Source: Ariolimax columbianus (taxonomy: Eukaryota; Mollusca; Gastropoda; Stylommatophora; Arionidae). From it: a DNA stretch of 64,000 bases. The stretch is from positions 13,616,696 to 13,680,695 of the forward strand of contig JAVGWX010000019.1 of assembly GCA_036924085.1 (NCBI GenBank), written 5' to 3'. The notes beneath the pieces are model-generated. The model searched no databases and had not been told where the DNA came from. It saw nothing but the letters and a program-made list of their open reading frames with translations. The position numbers and the translations under genes are program-made. Below, piece by piece: positions 54,461 to 64,000 of the stretch (the stretch's first letter is position 1; each line of letters starts with the position of its first letter).

Positions 54461-56050
54461 TCCTATGGTTCTTTTCCCTTTTTCTGAACATGCCGTGGGA
54501 TATAATTCCATGGCTCGCCTGATCCTTTTTGTACCATACGTGGCATGACTTCCCAGGGTTCTCCTGACCTATTTCGAACAAGACGCCTGATGTTATACCA
54601 GGGTTTTCCTGACCTTGTTTCGAACAAGCGTCTGATGTTGTACCAGGATTCTCCTGAAGCAATGGTCAATGGAACATGGCGACAGCAATCTGGTATCCCT
54701 ACCTAAAAAGAATCCGCTGATCCCGCGAGGAAGATGGTCAGACTCCGTTGATGTACGTTCCAACATCCTAGACGCCTCAGGAAGAGGGCTTATCATGTAC
54801 TAGGGTTCCGCAACCCAAGAAACGGTCCTCTAGATACTAAACGTATGACCCGCAATTAAGCTGAAGAACGGGTGATCAAGGTCATAGTACGAAAAGAAGG
54901 TTTTGTTGTCAGTCTTAAATTTATGAGGAAGGTTGCTTTTTTTTCGAAGTCAATTTTTGCTACTTTCTGTGCTACGTTTTGTTTATTCAATATTTTAAAT
55001 ATTGTTTTTGATTGACATGCCTCTATATATTTTCTCCATGCTTCATATTTACAGCTTCTATATTTAACTACACATCTAGTTATCGTCTTTTGACTCGTCC
55101 CGAAATAACTGTGATTCCTCTGTAGTTATTGCAGTCTGTTATCTTTACTTTCATGGACAGTTTAGTTCAAAGGCATTCCTTCTACTCCAATGACAATTTA
55201 TCTTCTTCCTAAATCATCTTGAATAATTCGTAAATTTCATGTGACTGCCACTACGTCATATCCCGCTACTTTACCTTTCTTAAATTGTAATATGACCCTC
55301 AAAATACGAACTTTGCTGGGTGTGTTTTAATTCAAATCGAATGTATCTGCTGCTTGTGAGTTAATCCATGTTCACAGAGGTGTTGGTCTATTAAGACTCT
55401 TGCAACTTATCTATTCTTTTGTTTTTCCATTGATGTCAGTATTTTGCTTTGTTTATCCTTCATTGATTTATATGTCTGCTGAAACATATTTGTTAATTTT
55501 TAGGCACTTGCAAACAGATCTTTAATACTCTTAGAAAGTTTGAATAAATTCTACAAAATTATTATATTATTTTGCTTGCATTTAGATTAATCTCTCGACA
55601 GGAGATGTCCAGCCTGGGATACGTTTTTGGGCGCTTTCACTACCGCAAGTTTAGCTAGTGGGGTAATTGAGACATGCTGGTTCACTCACCACTTCAAGGT
55701 GACCGAATCGATAGAGGCGTTCTGCTATACGTTGATCATAATATGAGAAACTGGACTATTCTAGGATCGGTTCGTCTATTATTATATTTTATGTTATTTC
55801 ATGTCCAACGTTCTAACGAATATTCAAACCAATTGTCATACACTGCAAATAATTACTTAGACCACATATATCAAAGTATACATATTGCTAAAACAATGTT
55901 TTAGATAGAACAATAGAAAGTGCAGCCAATGATTATGAATTTATGTGTACAATGATATAAGAAAAAACATCACGTTAATCATAATGTATAGATACGAAGG
56001 CGGTTAAAGTAAAATCGAGACTTTTTGTTTATAAGTGAAAAAAAATGTTC
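54461..56050. other. Shared duplicated DNA without recognised gene
   Basis: The counterpart of 1490-3245, with one unit of the 47-bp AT-rich sequence and the open frame 55674-55904. Confidence 0.6.
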
Positions 56051-56059
56051 AAGAAGACA

Positions 56060-56965
56060 AAATAACATTTAATTTTTCATATAATTTCCTGAAACGTTTA
56101 TGCACTTATCGCAGCGTTTAATTAATGCTTGAAAAGCTTCAGGGTAGAAAGATTTGTCAGTATGTCTAAACCAATCCAGGACAGCATGTTTCACTTCGTT
56201 ATCAATGCTGAAATAATGAACTATTACAATACAAAATGGTATATCTAAACTAACAACAGAACTCCTATAAGATCTACACAATAATTAAAATTTTCATCAT
56301 AAACGACGAAAAGCTTCAGCACTTTTTGTTACAAGGATTATAAAATGTATTCACTATTATGGGAATAAATTCTTTTAGTGAATTTAGTGATTAGGAATTC
56401 TTTTAGTGATCAAAACAAGTAGAAATGCCGTGGAGCGAGGTCTTGACTGTAAAGTTAATGGGAATGTTGCTACAGTTGGCGTAAGTGCGGTGATCCGTAT
56501 AAGGTCGAACGTTATCTTGCAGGAGCAGGCGCTCTTTGTGATCAAACCCAAAGTTTACTCACCTTCCTAAAATGCAAACGTTCTTGAATAATAGTGTTTA
56601 CCGTTTCCAAAGAAAGACTTGCCTCTTGTGCAATTTTGAGTTAGGTTATGCGTCGATTTTCCAGCAAAAGGCGTTCCACAATCTAGATATTCACATGAAT
56701 GACTAGTGGGTTGAGAGCCACCGCGGCCGGGATCATCACTTACTGATGCACGAACTTCTCTAAAACGTGTACGCCATTCAAATGTTTTACTGCGGATGCA
56801 TTTCTTATCACCCTATTGAGATTGCAGTCGTCTTTAAAATTTCAATGGTTTCACGCCTTTATTCACAAGAAACGTCATCACAACAAGCTGCTACTTGCAA
56901 GTACTAGCAGTGGTTTCCGCCATTTTTATTTATATGTTTCGTGACTGACCCATGGCAAGTAAGCC
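56060..56965 (-). pseudogene. mariner-type transposase remnant, copy 2
   Basis: On -, the N-terminus is near 56920 (VVMTFLVNKGVKPLKF), then FREVRASVSDD-like (about 56750) and the EHLHF region (about 56590). A gap replaces the catalytic centre. The C-terminus then follows: VKHAVLDWFRHTDKSFYP, EAFQALIKRCDKCINVSGNY (56190-56075), the typical end of mariner transposases. About 180 bp more survive before the C-terminus than in copy 1. Confidence 0.72.
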
Positions 56966-57104
56966 TCCTAGCAGAAATAGAAAACAAGTGCCCCTAACTA
57001 ATGATATTAGTTCAAGCACGATAAAACACATTCAGGAAGAATTTGAAAAAATATCCCAGTTTGGGATAAACGTCCCTCGTGCGTAAATATATATATATAT
57101 ATAT

Positions 57105-57690
57105 GAGAGTGCAGGTCAGAATGTAATACGCCGCACCATTTTTTCAGAAACTATTCATTCAGAATGCAAGACATTTTTACATAATGAACAAGGATATGTC
57201 ATGTAAAAATATTGTTACTCAAAGAAATCCCCATCAACAGTTGGGACCTTACGTCATCGCTAAACAGATGTTTGTATGCCTTACTTGTGATCATTTCTTC
57301 CTTGCTTTAATCAGACCATCATGATCATCACACCTTGTCCTATGGGATGACTTTTTAAGTGGACCAAAAAGATGATAATCAAAGGGAACCAGATCAGGAC
57401 ATTTGGTGGATGCGGCAGTACACTCCAATCTATTTTGGTTTTTCCTTTACGTTTTGTCAGACTTTGAGTAAGGGCGCGCATTGTAATGAAGGACAAGAAG
57501 TTATGTTGGCTTCTTTTGAGGACGAACTTTTCAGATCCGTCTATTGAATTTGGTCAATGTCATGAAATAAGCTTGCGAGTTGATTGTCTCTCATCTTGGC
57601 ATCACATCCACAAAAATCACACCTTTATTGTCCCAAAAGATAGTGCTGGTGACCTTTCCGAATGAAGAGTTTTCTTGAATCATGCAGCTC
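57105..57690 (-). pseudogene. Second mariner-type remnant, copy 2
   Basis: The counterpart of 4140-4905, reduced by an internal deletion (about 57680 joins directly to sequence matching 5080). It retains a frame with LTKRKGKTKIDWSVLPHPPN, the decayed region before the third catalytic Asp. Confidence 0.6.
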
Positions 57691-58133
57691 CATCTTTCTA
57701 AATGCTGACGTTTTAATTATTTGACACTATCGACTTACTGTGCTCCTGACTGCACAACGTCCATATACAGAACACAAGCGATTGTTAATATTCACAACAA
57801 TTAATTTCCCTGCAGCAAAGAGTTCTATAACAATTCGCTGTTTGTATCGCATATTGTTCAGAGGCGCAATTTTAACGGGCTGTTGCGATTGGTTCATTAG
57901 TCCGAATGCGGTGTAATGTCGTTTACACAATTAGCACATTGCAAATTTGAGGTGTGTTAAATGTCATGTTTGTATATTTATTATCAGTTAAAATAAATGA
58001 TGTGGTGCTTTTTTTTCTAACCTCCCCTCATAAATACTGAAATGGTTTCTCAGTGACAAAAATATTTTTTTTTTCTATAGGAACAGTTGAAAGGTAACCT
58101 AACTTGGATACTTTCTCTGTAACAGTCTAGAGA

Positions 58134-58188
58134 ATGGTATACTTTGGCACCAAATCCGCCCTTGTCATCAGTGTATTGCTTACCTCAG
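58134..58188 (+). CDS. Exon 1 (signal peptide) of Ig-domain gene, copy 2
   Basis: ATG at 58134; MVYFGTKSALVISVLLTS plus one base, then CAG|GTAAGA. It differs from copy 1 in the second codon only (Val for Ile). Exon 2 of the same gene follows at 59556 on the same strand, with an intron of about 1.37 kb containing only about 35 bp of TG repeat. Confidence 0.75.
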
Positions 58189-58850
58189 GTAAGATCTTGC
58201 TTTCAATAAAGTGAGTGTTTAGAAATTAATTTCTTTGTATTTCTAACAGGAATGCAAAGAGTATCAATATTAGTCATAATCACATTTATAATACATTATA
58301 GTATATTGAAATGACTTTTAAATTATGTACTTCTAATTTTTTTAGCGAAAAATCCCGGTTTAAATCTGTAGAAATAAAATATATTGCAAACGTCAGAATT
58401 ACTTCACCTTAATTAGGATATATCATAAATGTAACTGATTGTGAAACATGGTGATAACATTCGAAATAAAATTGTTTGAGACAAAAACAGAGGAATTTAA
58501 CTCCATAATAGTGTTTACAATTTATAATCATTGTAACAAAAGTGCTGAAGTTTTTCGTGGTTTTTGATGACAATTGTCTTATCTCAGAAATGTTTTGAAC
58601 AGTATTCACAATCACCTTTTATATTAGGTGGTTATCGTTGAATGATAATTCATGAAACATTTTGATTACTTCATATTTATGGATTGAGAGATTCTTCAAT
58701 ATTATTAAATATAAAATCAGTATTGTTAAGTATAATTGACACATCGTTGTTATCATTGTTAAACAGTTCACTGTCATAGTCTAGCCATCTGAATCCGATT
58801 TGATTTTTTTCGATTAATATTGCGTCAGTTACTGTGTGTTGCATCTCCCG

Positions 58851-58885
58851 TATGTGTGTGTGTGTATGTGCGTGTGTGTGTGTAC
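58851..58885. repeat. TG microsatellite in intron 1, copy 2
   Basis: Short TGTGTG tract at the position of the 400-bp and 1.4-kb blocks in copies 1 and 3. Confidence 0.9.
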
Positions 58886-59555
58886 ACAATTGTTTCTGAC
58901 GTAATATTTAAATTATTGTGTAGATCGTATAGTTCTGTAGTTGGTTTAGATGTACCATTTTGTTTTGTTCGTTTAAACAGTTCTTTTCTGCATTTGTTTT
59001 TATCTGTAATCTTATTGTTTTTTGGTAATTTTTTTCACCGTTTATTATATCTCCTACAGTTATTTCTCTGCCCTAACACAAATGATCGAAACTGTGAACT
59101 TTACACTAAAAGGTCCCAAACATGACGATACGCCATTTCTTAACATACCTACAAGAAAAATGACTGTCCTAGTTAGCTATTTGTGCTAGATTCCTCAAGC
59201 AGGTCTATCAGACGATTCTATTTGGAAGATTCATACAAAGCGCAACGTTTTAACAACCGAATATTTTCTTTGTCCACGAACTCTCCAATTATTGAAGAAT
59301 TTTAATATAAGACAATCTAATTTAATGCTGATTAAATTTAGACAAATCACAAGTTTGTTTCTTCATTTTCTCTGCATTTGTTGATTATATAATTTTGTTA
59401 TGTTTGATCCAATTACCGAATTTTAAAAATATGTTGTTATATAAAGAATGGCATATTTTTGTAATTTCTCTACAAAAGTCATAAATGTCGATTGAGTGTT
59501 TCCTGTACATTCCTACCATTTTCTATGCTCTGATTTGTTTCATTGGTCTCCCCAG

Positions 59556-59758
59556 TCAGGTGTCAGCAGTCTATTGTATCCAAAAATGAAACATCAGAGG
59601 GAGGGACATTATCTGTCATCTGTGAAGCAAATCGTGTTGTTATTCCAGAGAATTTCAAAAGCGCAGACATTTTGCATATTGCAAGAATGCTGGGACGAAA
59701 TAAAATGTACGATTATATTGCTATATATCGATCATCTGAAAACAGAATAATTGGAAAC
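59556..59758 (+). CDS. Exon 2 of Ig-domain gene, copy 2
   Basis: The acceptor is TCTCCCCAG before 59556. It enters with two bases after exon 1, and reads RCQQSIVSKNETSEGG, TLSVICEANRVV, then KMYDYIAIY...NRIIGN, ending at GGAAAC|GTAAGC in phase 0. It contains the first Ig cysteine (LSVIC), an NET glycosylation site and the CQQS motif after the leader. No stops. Exon 3 is not found in the rest of this copy. Compared with copy 3, roughly a third of residues differ while splice sites and cysteines are kept. Confidence 0.75.
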
Positions 59759-61189
59759 GTAAGCAAGAAGGTAGGATCAGCTGTTTCTCTAACGTATTGC
59801 AACTATGTCTCACTTTCTTGTCTCCTCCTGTCTTTTTCGTTTGCATGGCTAGTCCGACTGCATGATTTCACAATGTGAGATGTAGTTAGAGGGAGGTTTT
59901 TGCTGGGTGATATCTGCCATATCATTAATAACAAAGCATAGTGAGAAGGGTCGGTCGTATAGTGCAATCAAATCTATTAAATAGGCAACTAAGTGCTTTG
60001 AGATAGCAACCTAAATACACAATAACAACATAAACAGTGTTTTAGAAACGGCAACTAATGCTTCACTTACTGACCAAATCGTTTATCTTCTACCATGATT
60101 TGTAGAGATTTGCCAAAAATAATGTCATTCAATGGCATCCATTCACTTTCCCTTGCTCAATTCCTAGTCTACTCATTCTTTCTATTTATAAACTGACTGG
60201 CCATCCGAGTGACCTTTGGATCACCCTGGGGTCTGGATCATTTATTCGTTGCTTTAATGACTGTCGTGGTAGTCGGTGTTATTCCATTCATAAAACATGA
60301 TCAAACTACCAACTTTGATTTTGCTTCACTCGAATCTGCAATGGCTGCATCTTGAGGTCACGCAGTTTTTGTCTGATTGCAGACTCTCTTACTTTGGCTA
60401 TCTTTCCTAGAAATCGTGTTCCAACAGTTTAGAACTAGTTTTTATGAGTTGTAGTCATTGTCCCTCTTTGACATCCTCTAGTATAAACTGGAGCATAGTT
60501 GAACCTGTACACGTTTATCTTTAGTGTGCTTATGTATGAATCTTTTCAAGAGAAACCATTAATTCATGGCGTGGCAAAGTATAACAGTTGCTGCTCTACG
60601 TGCCCCGATATTTTCTTGGATACCTGTCTATTGAAGTGCACCTGTGTTTGTACTTATTGACCTGTTCCATGCACAATGAACTAAAACGAAGCTGCAAAGT
60701 TAACCGTAACCTCGACCGACATTTTATGACTGCTGACAATTTAGGAGCATTAGAGCATTATATATTCTTCTATTCATCACGCAAAGATGATTCCTTCGTT
60801 GTTTACAATGTCTAGGTCTACACCTCTTTACTTGTTCTGTTGAGAACCAGATCCATGTGTTGAATGCATCCAAACTCCCCATATTTGACATCTGTTTGAG
60901 TAAATCCTTTTTTTTCTATCCTATGATCTCTAAAGTCTACGAGCCCAATCATCAGATCTATTGTTTCGGCTTGTAGCCTCCCTCCTGAAATCATCTCCGA
61001 CTCCCTGGACAGTATTTTCTAATTTATCGTCGAGAATGTGCTCTTAATTCTTCAGGACACGAATCAATATTGGTAAAACCGAAATCGTGTACCCAATTGA
61101 TGTTGTAAATAATGTTCATCCTTAAAAACAATTCACTTCATTGATCTGACTTGTATTAAGAAACTTTCTTGACATCACTGTCTCTATCT
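59759..61189. other. Intron 2 region, copy 2; nothing recognised
   Basis: It matches the reverse of 28880-31012 in part. No coding family identified. It lacks the dispersed repeat found at 30193-30325. Confidence 0.5.
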
Positions 61190-61485
61190 GCCCTCTTGAC
61201 ATCTCCATCACGATATGCTATAAACCTGCTGATACACGTGTTTTTATCCCATAGCTACCGAAGAAGTCTGCTCTTGGCAGCCCAATGCCATTATAATTTA
61301 AATACAGATCTTCTTCAATTGTTCTATCACTCCATATGGTTGTCAGTTGTCGGTGGCGCTGGTGAGAATCTGTTCCTCATGTCTGCAAGCGCTTCGTATT
61401 CAATGAGTAGGTGTCTGTCTGATTCAAGAGATTGAGAGCAATGCTGAGGATCGATGCATTTCAAGTGGCTATTGACTAGCGTGTC
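61190..61485 (-). pseudogene. I-like LINE post-RNase H fragment, copy 2 (right part cut by element H)
   Basis: Counterpart of 28648-28880 joined to 25600-25712, uninterrupted here. It shows the state before the CR1-like insertion in copy 3. It continues at 62236-62500. Confidence 0.6.
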
Positions 61486-61497
61486 CCGTTCAGATCT
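61486..61497 (+). repeat. Target-site duplication of element H, left (CCGTTCAGATCT)
   Basis: 12 bp, repeated exactly at 62224-62235. The uninterrupted site is seen in copy 3 (inverse near 25605-25620). Confidence 0.95.
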
Positions 61498-62223
61498 TCT
61501 TCTTCTTCATCGTTCGCAGTCAGACAGTAACCATTATTTTTTCGAAAAAAAGCAGCAGACATCCTGAGGCTGTCGACACTGCCAAAGAGCTTGTCTAGTG
61601 TTGCCACTGGTGATGGCCACATGTGCTTTCTCTGATCCTCGTATGTCGGGCAGTTTTGCAGCAAATGCTCAGCGGTAATTTTCCCGGTACCACACGAGCA
61701 TTCGTCAATGCCACTTATCTTCAATTTGTTGAATAGGTGGTACCTCAGTCTATTGTGGCCAGTGCGAAGTCTGAAGACAACGACCTGCTCTCTTCTGTTC
61801 AACTGGTAATAGGCATCGTTTTTTTTGTGTAGCCAGTATGTTCGGTTTCCCATTTGGTCATGTATCTAGCTCTAATAAGCCGTTTTGACTCTTCGTATGT
61901 CAAACTAGTATCAGGTTGTGGTAGTTTTGCACCTTTTTTTGCCAGTCTGTCTGCCTCCTCGTTGCCTTGGATGTTGCAGTGAGATGGAACCCAATGCACC
62001 ACTACTCTTTTTGGTGCGGCCTGCTGGCATAGTTGACAGAGTACTGCTCTTAATTCATTAAGTTCAGTATTTTTCTGGCTTTTCAGTGCTGTGACTACGG
62101 CCAGTGCATCTGTAAGCAGGACTGTGTGGCTTTCATTCCTCTTACCTGTCACCATTTTCTCCACTGCCGCCCTCAGTGCCTCTGCCTCCGCTCTGAAATT
62201 GCTTGTGTATTTTCCAGTATTTT
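61498..62223 (-). mobile_element. I-like (GAA)n family element H, 5'-truncated
   Basis: Contains the end of RNase H (AEALRAAVEKM at about 62190, LLTDALAVVTALKS, WVPSHCNIQGNEEADRLAKKGA) and the tail LNRREQVVVFRLRTGHNRLR...DECSCGTGKITAEHLLQNCP. One extra T in a T run near 61825 shifts the frame. Perfect 12-bp target-site duplications flank it. Absent from copy 3, so inserted after the duplication. Confidence 0.95.
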
Positions 62224-62235
62224 CCGTTCAGATCT
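62224..62235 (+). repeat. Target-site duplication of element H, right
   Basis: Exact repeat of 61486-61497. Confidence 0.95.
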
Positions 62236-62655
62236 GACCGATGAGACTTTGATTTCATCGATATAGTCAATTTATGTCATCATTACTTTGCGGCTGTGTC
62301 ATTTCATTATTTATACTCAGATTAAGCTGGTCCTATCGCCCACCTGCTCAACCAGATTTCTCAATGATTCGTTTAAATGTGTTTTTACCACAAGGTCTCT
62401 CTAATTGTTGTTTAAAGGCTCTTATTTTTGCTAGTTGTTCAGCCATCTCGTTTCCTGGTAGCCTGCTATAACCATGGATCCATTAAAAGGCGACGCCAAT
62501 CATGTGGGCTATGAATATGTTTTTCATCGCCCTGAAAATAAAAATATCTTATTTGTTGTATGTGTGCGTCAGCTCCTCTAGAACCAACATGGAATCACTA
62601 AAAATCGCAATGTCTGCATGCAATAATTTCCCAGGGTCAAACTCTTGGTTCAGAA
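62236..62655 (-). pseudogene. I-like LINE RNase H remnant, copy 2 (left part)
   Basis: The inverse of 25178-25610. On - it shows the degraded G-N-E motif region near 62450 and the following ATTRGL-like frame. It belongs with 61190-61485. Confidence 0.55.
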
Positions 62656-62689
62656 ATCACAATTGCAAAATGGGGGACACCTGTTGGAA

Positions 62690-63570
62690 AAACCATTGAC
62701 TTTATTATGTTCTCAATCTTTCATCACTTGCAAAAAAGAGGGTTGTTCCAGGGGATTTGAAACGATGAAGCAGTTATCCCCTTATTCAATTAGAAGAAAA
62801 ATAAAAAAGATCAAGCAAATTTTAGAGCAGGGAGTTTAGTTAGCACAATCTGCAAAATAGTATATTCCAACATCAAAGAAAACATGTAAATGCATTTAGA
62901 CAAATTTGATTATAACCAGGAATAATACGCATTGGTTTCGTAAAGAGAGTTTGTGTTTAAGAAATCTATTAGAATTCATGGAAGAGGTTATTAAAATGAA
63001 AGATGCTGGTGAGCCATTGGATATAATTATCTAGATTTTGCAAAGGTCTTTGATAGAGTACCTTATTAAAGACTATACTGGTAGAGGGAGAAAGAGGATA
63101 AAAACACATTGAAGTTGTAAATCGGATTCGCAAATGGTTAACTGGAAGAAGGCAGAGAATGGGCATAAATAGAGTGGTGTGATGTCCAAAGTGGAGTGCC
63201 ACAGGGCTCGGTTTTAGGACCAATTTTGGTCTTGATATATATTGTACATCAAAGGATTGGACATTGATATCTGTTCCATGAATGCAAAAGTCGTGGATGA
63301 TACAAAACTATGCAGAAATATAAACAGGTTAATGTAGATAAATGTACATTCATCCAATTAGGTGAATCCAATATGGAACATAAATACAGAATGGGAGATA
63401 ACAATATTATAATACAGAAAAAGAAAGAGACTTAGAGGTTATAATAGATCATTACATGTAAATTGTGCAGACAAGTCCAGGCTGCAGTAACATAGGCAAA
63501 TGCAATGTTAAGTATGATACAAATAAATGTTAAACATATGAGCAAAGAAGTAATATTCAAACAGAATAAA
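62690..63570 (+). pseudogene. CR1/L2-like LINE RT remnant
   Basis: The forward strand matches RT of the element at 25715-28647: LLCSQSF near 62700, EFMEEVIKMKDAGEPLDI with LDFAKVFDRVPY (about 62975-63065), GRRQR-like and VPQGSVLGPILVLIY (about 63195-63240), then SNMEHKYRMGDNNI (about 63370-63410). Heavily frameshifted, with deletions around the FADD box. Confidence 0.75.
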
Positions 63571-63660
63571 CCATTAATTAGACCTGGGTGACGGCATGGG
63601 CTATTGGTTAAGTGACATGGCTAACAACCATTATTTATGCGATTTTGTATGCGATTATTT
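63571..63660 (+). other. Short linker, possibly SINE head
   Basis: GACGGCATGGGCTATTGGTTAAG looks tRNA-like (A-box region), but no B box was found. Confidence 0.2.
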
Positions 63661-64000
63661 AGACGATTATACAGCTGGACCTTTCCCGATGGCAAACACA
63701 GAAATAAGTTTGATTACATCCTAGTAGAACACAGATGGCATTCCAGTGTGTTGTAAACAAATACGCTTACAGGATCAGACTGCGACACGGACCATGCATT
63801 GTTGGTTGTTGTACAAACGATAAGACCACGAAGGGTAAACACCGGTGCACGACCAATACGTTTCGATGTGCAAGCAATACCATATGAATATAACGTCGAA
63901 ATACAACATACGTTTGAGGCACTAAAGTCAAAACAAGAAAACATGTATACTGAAGAATTGATGTCACTCATCTCAACAGCACAGGACATTATTTCTAAGA
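63661..64000 (+). pseudogene. RTE-like endonuclease C-terminus (runs off the window)
   Basis: The forward frame after a stop-containing start reads GKHRNKFDYILVEHRWHSSV, DCDTDHALLVVV (the SDH catalytic region altered to TDH), then RPIRFDVQAIPYEYNVEIQ and LKSKQENMYTEELMSL, as in the endonuclease-RT linker of RTE elements. The stop after SSV and the right truncation by the window leave it unclassified as active or not. Confidence 0.7.

Larger units (their letters stand above)
51236..62660 (+). repeat. Segmental duplication, copy 2
   Basis: It corresponds to copy 1 (1-7160) over 51236-59400 and to the inverse of copy 3 (25178-37830) over 58060-62660, so it bridges both. Copy-2-specific features are the 42-bp minisatellite (53740-54460) and element H (61498-62223). 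It holds exon 1 and exon 2 of the Ig gene. If exon 3 exists in this copy, it would lie right of the window or has been lost. Confidence 0.88.

Noticed and set aside
53694..54548. Several overlapping long frames of TRAPEGTQSPRTGV type and their antisense partners
   Set aside because: Produced by a 42-bp stop-free tandem unit that is single in copy 1; both strands are open equally.

Overview
The window is animal nuclear DNA with no prokaryotic organisation. It is dominated by decayed non-LTR retrotransposons of I-like, RTE-like and CR1/L2-like types. It also holds two groups of mariner remnants, minisatellites and long CA/TG microsatellites, scrambled rDNA pieces, and a few exons of a secreted immunoglobulin-domain protein. 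The signature of the 18S and 28S pieces (TCAGTCGAGGTTCC near the 18S start, a long GC-rich expansion segment) points to a lophotrochozoan, most likely a gastropod mollusc. That is a judgement from memory of rRNA sequences, not a search result.

Layout. (1) 1-7160 is copy 1 of a large duplicated segment. It carries RTE and I-like fragments, two mariner remnants, and the signal-peptide exon of the Ig gene. (2) 8579-18050 holds rDNA: spacer/5'ETS plus the first two thirds of 18S on + (8579-10410), a mosaic of repeated 18S and 28S scraps (10410-10851), and a second spacer-18S-28S-3'-end block on - (17352-15285). A 28S 3' end follows on + (17650-18050). The 28S 3' ends run straight into the 5' part of one I-like retrotransposon family, once on each strand. 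(3) 18050-21437 is the + strand element copy. (4) 21942-37830 is copy 3 of the duplicated segment, inverted. It has three phase-compatible exons of the Ig gene on - (37680-37626, 31218-31013, 22143-21942), with introns filled by retrotransposons and a 1.4 kb CA-rich repeat. (5) 38395-51235 is retrotransposon debris with several minisatellites. (6) 51236-62660 is copy 2 of the segment on +, with signal-peptide exon and first Ig half-exon. (7) 62690-64000 holds CR1-like and RTE-like fragments.

The busiest element is an I-like (APE endonuclease, reverse transcriptase, RNase H, CCHC-type tail) family ending in (GAA)n. I find nine pieces of it. Five have target-site duplications of 11-15 bp that I can read directly. 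A sixth, composite insertion into 28S has an 8 bp duplication. The only plausible host protein-coding gene is the Ig gene. Its Ig fold is split between exons 2 and 3, with one cysteine of the expected disulfide in each. The combination of secreted Ig domain, local duplication and (probably) a gastropod recalls the variable Ig-lectin (FREP/CREP-type) immune families, but no lectin domain is present in the window, so that link is only a hypothesis.
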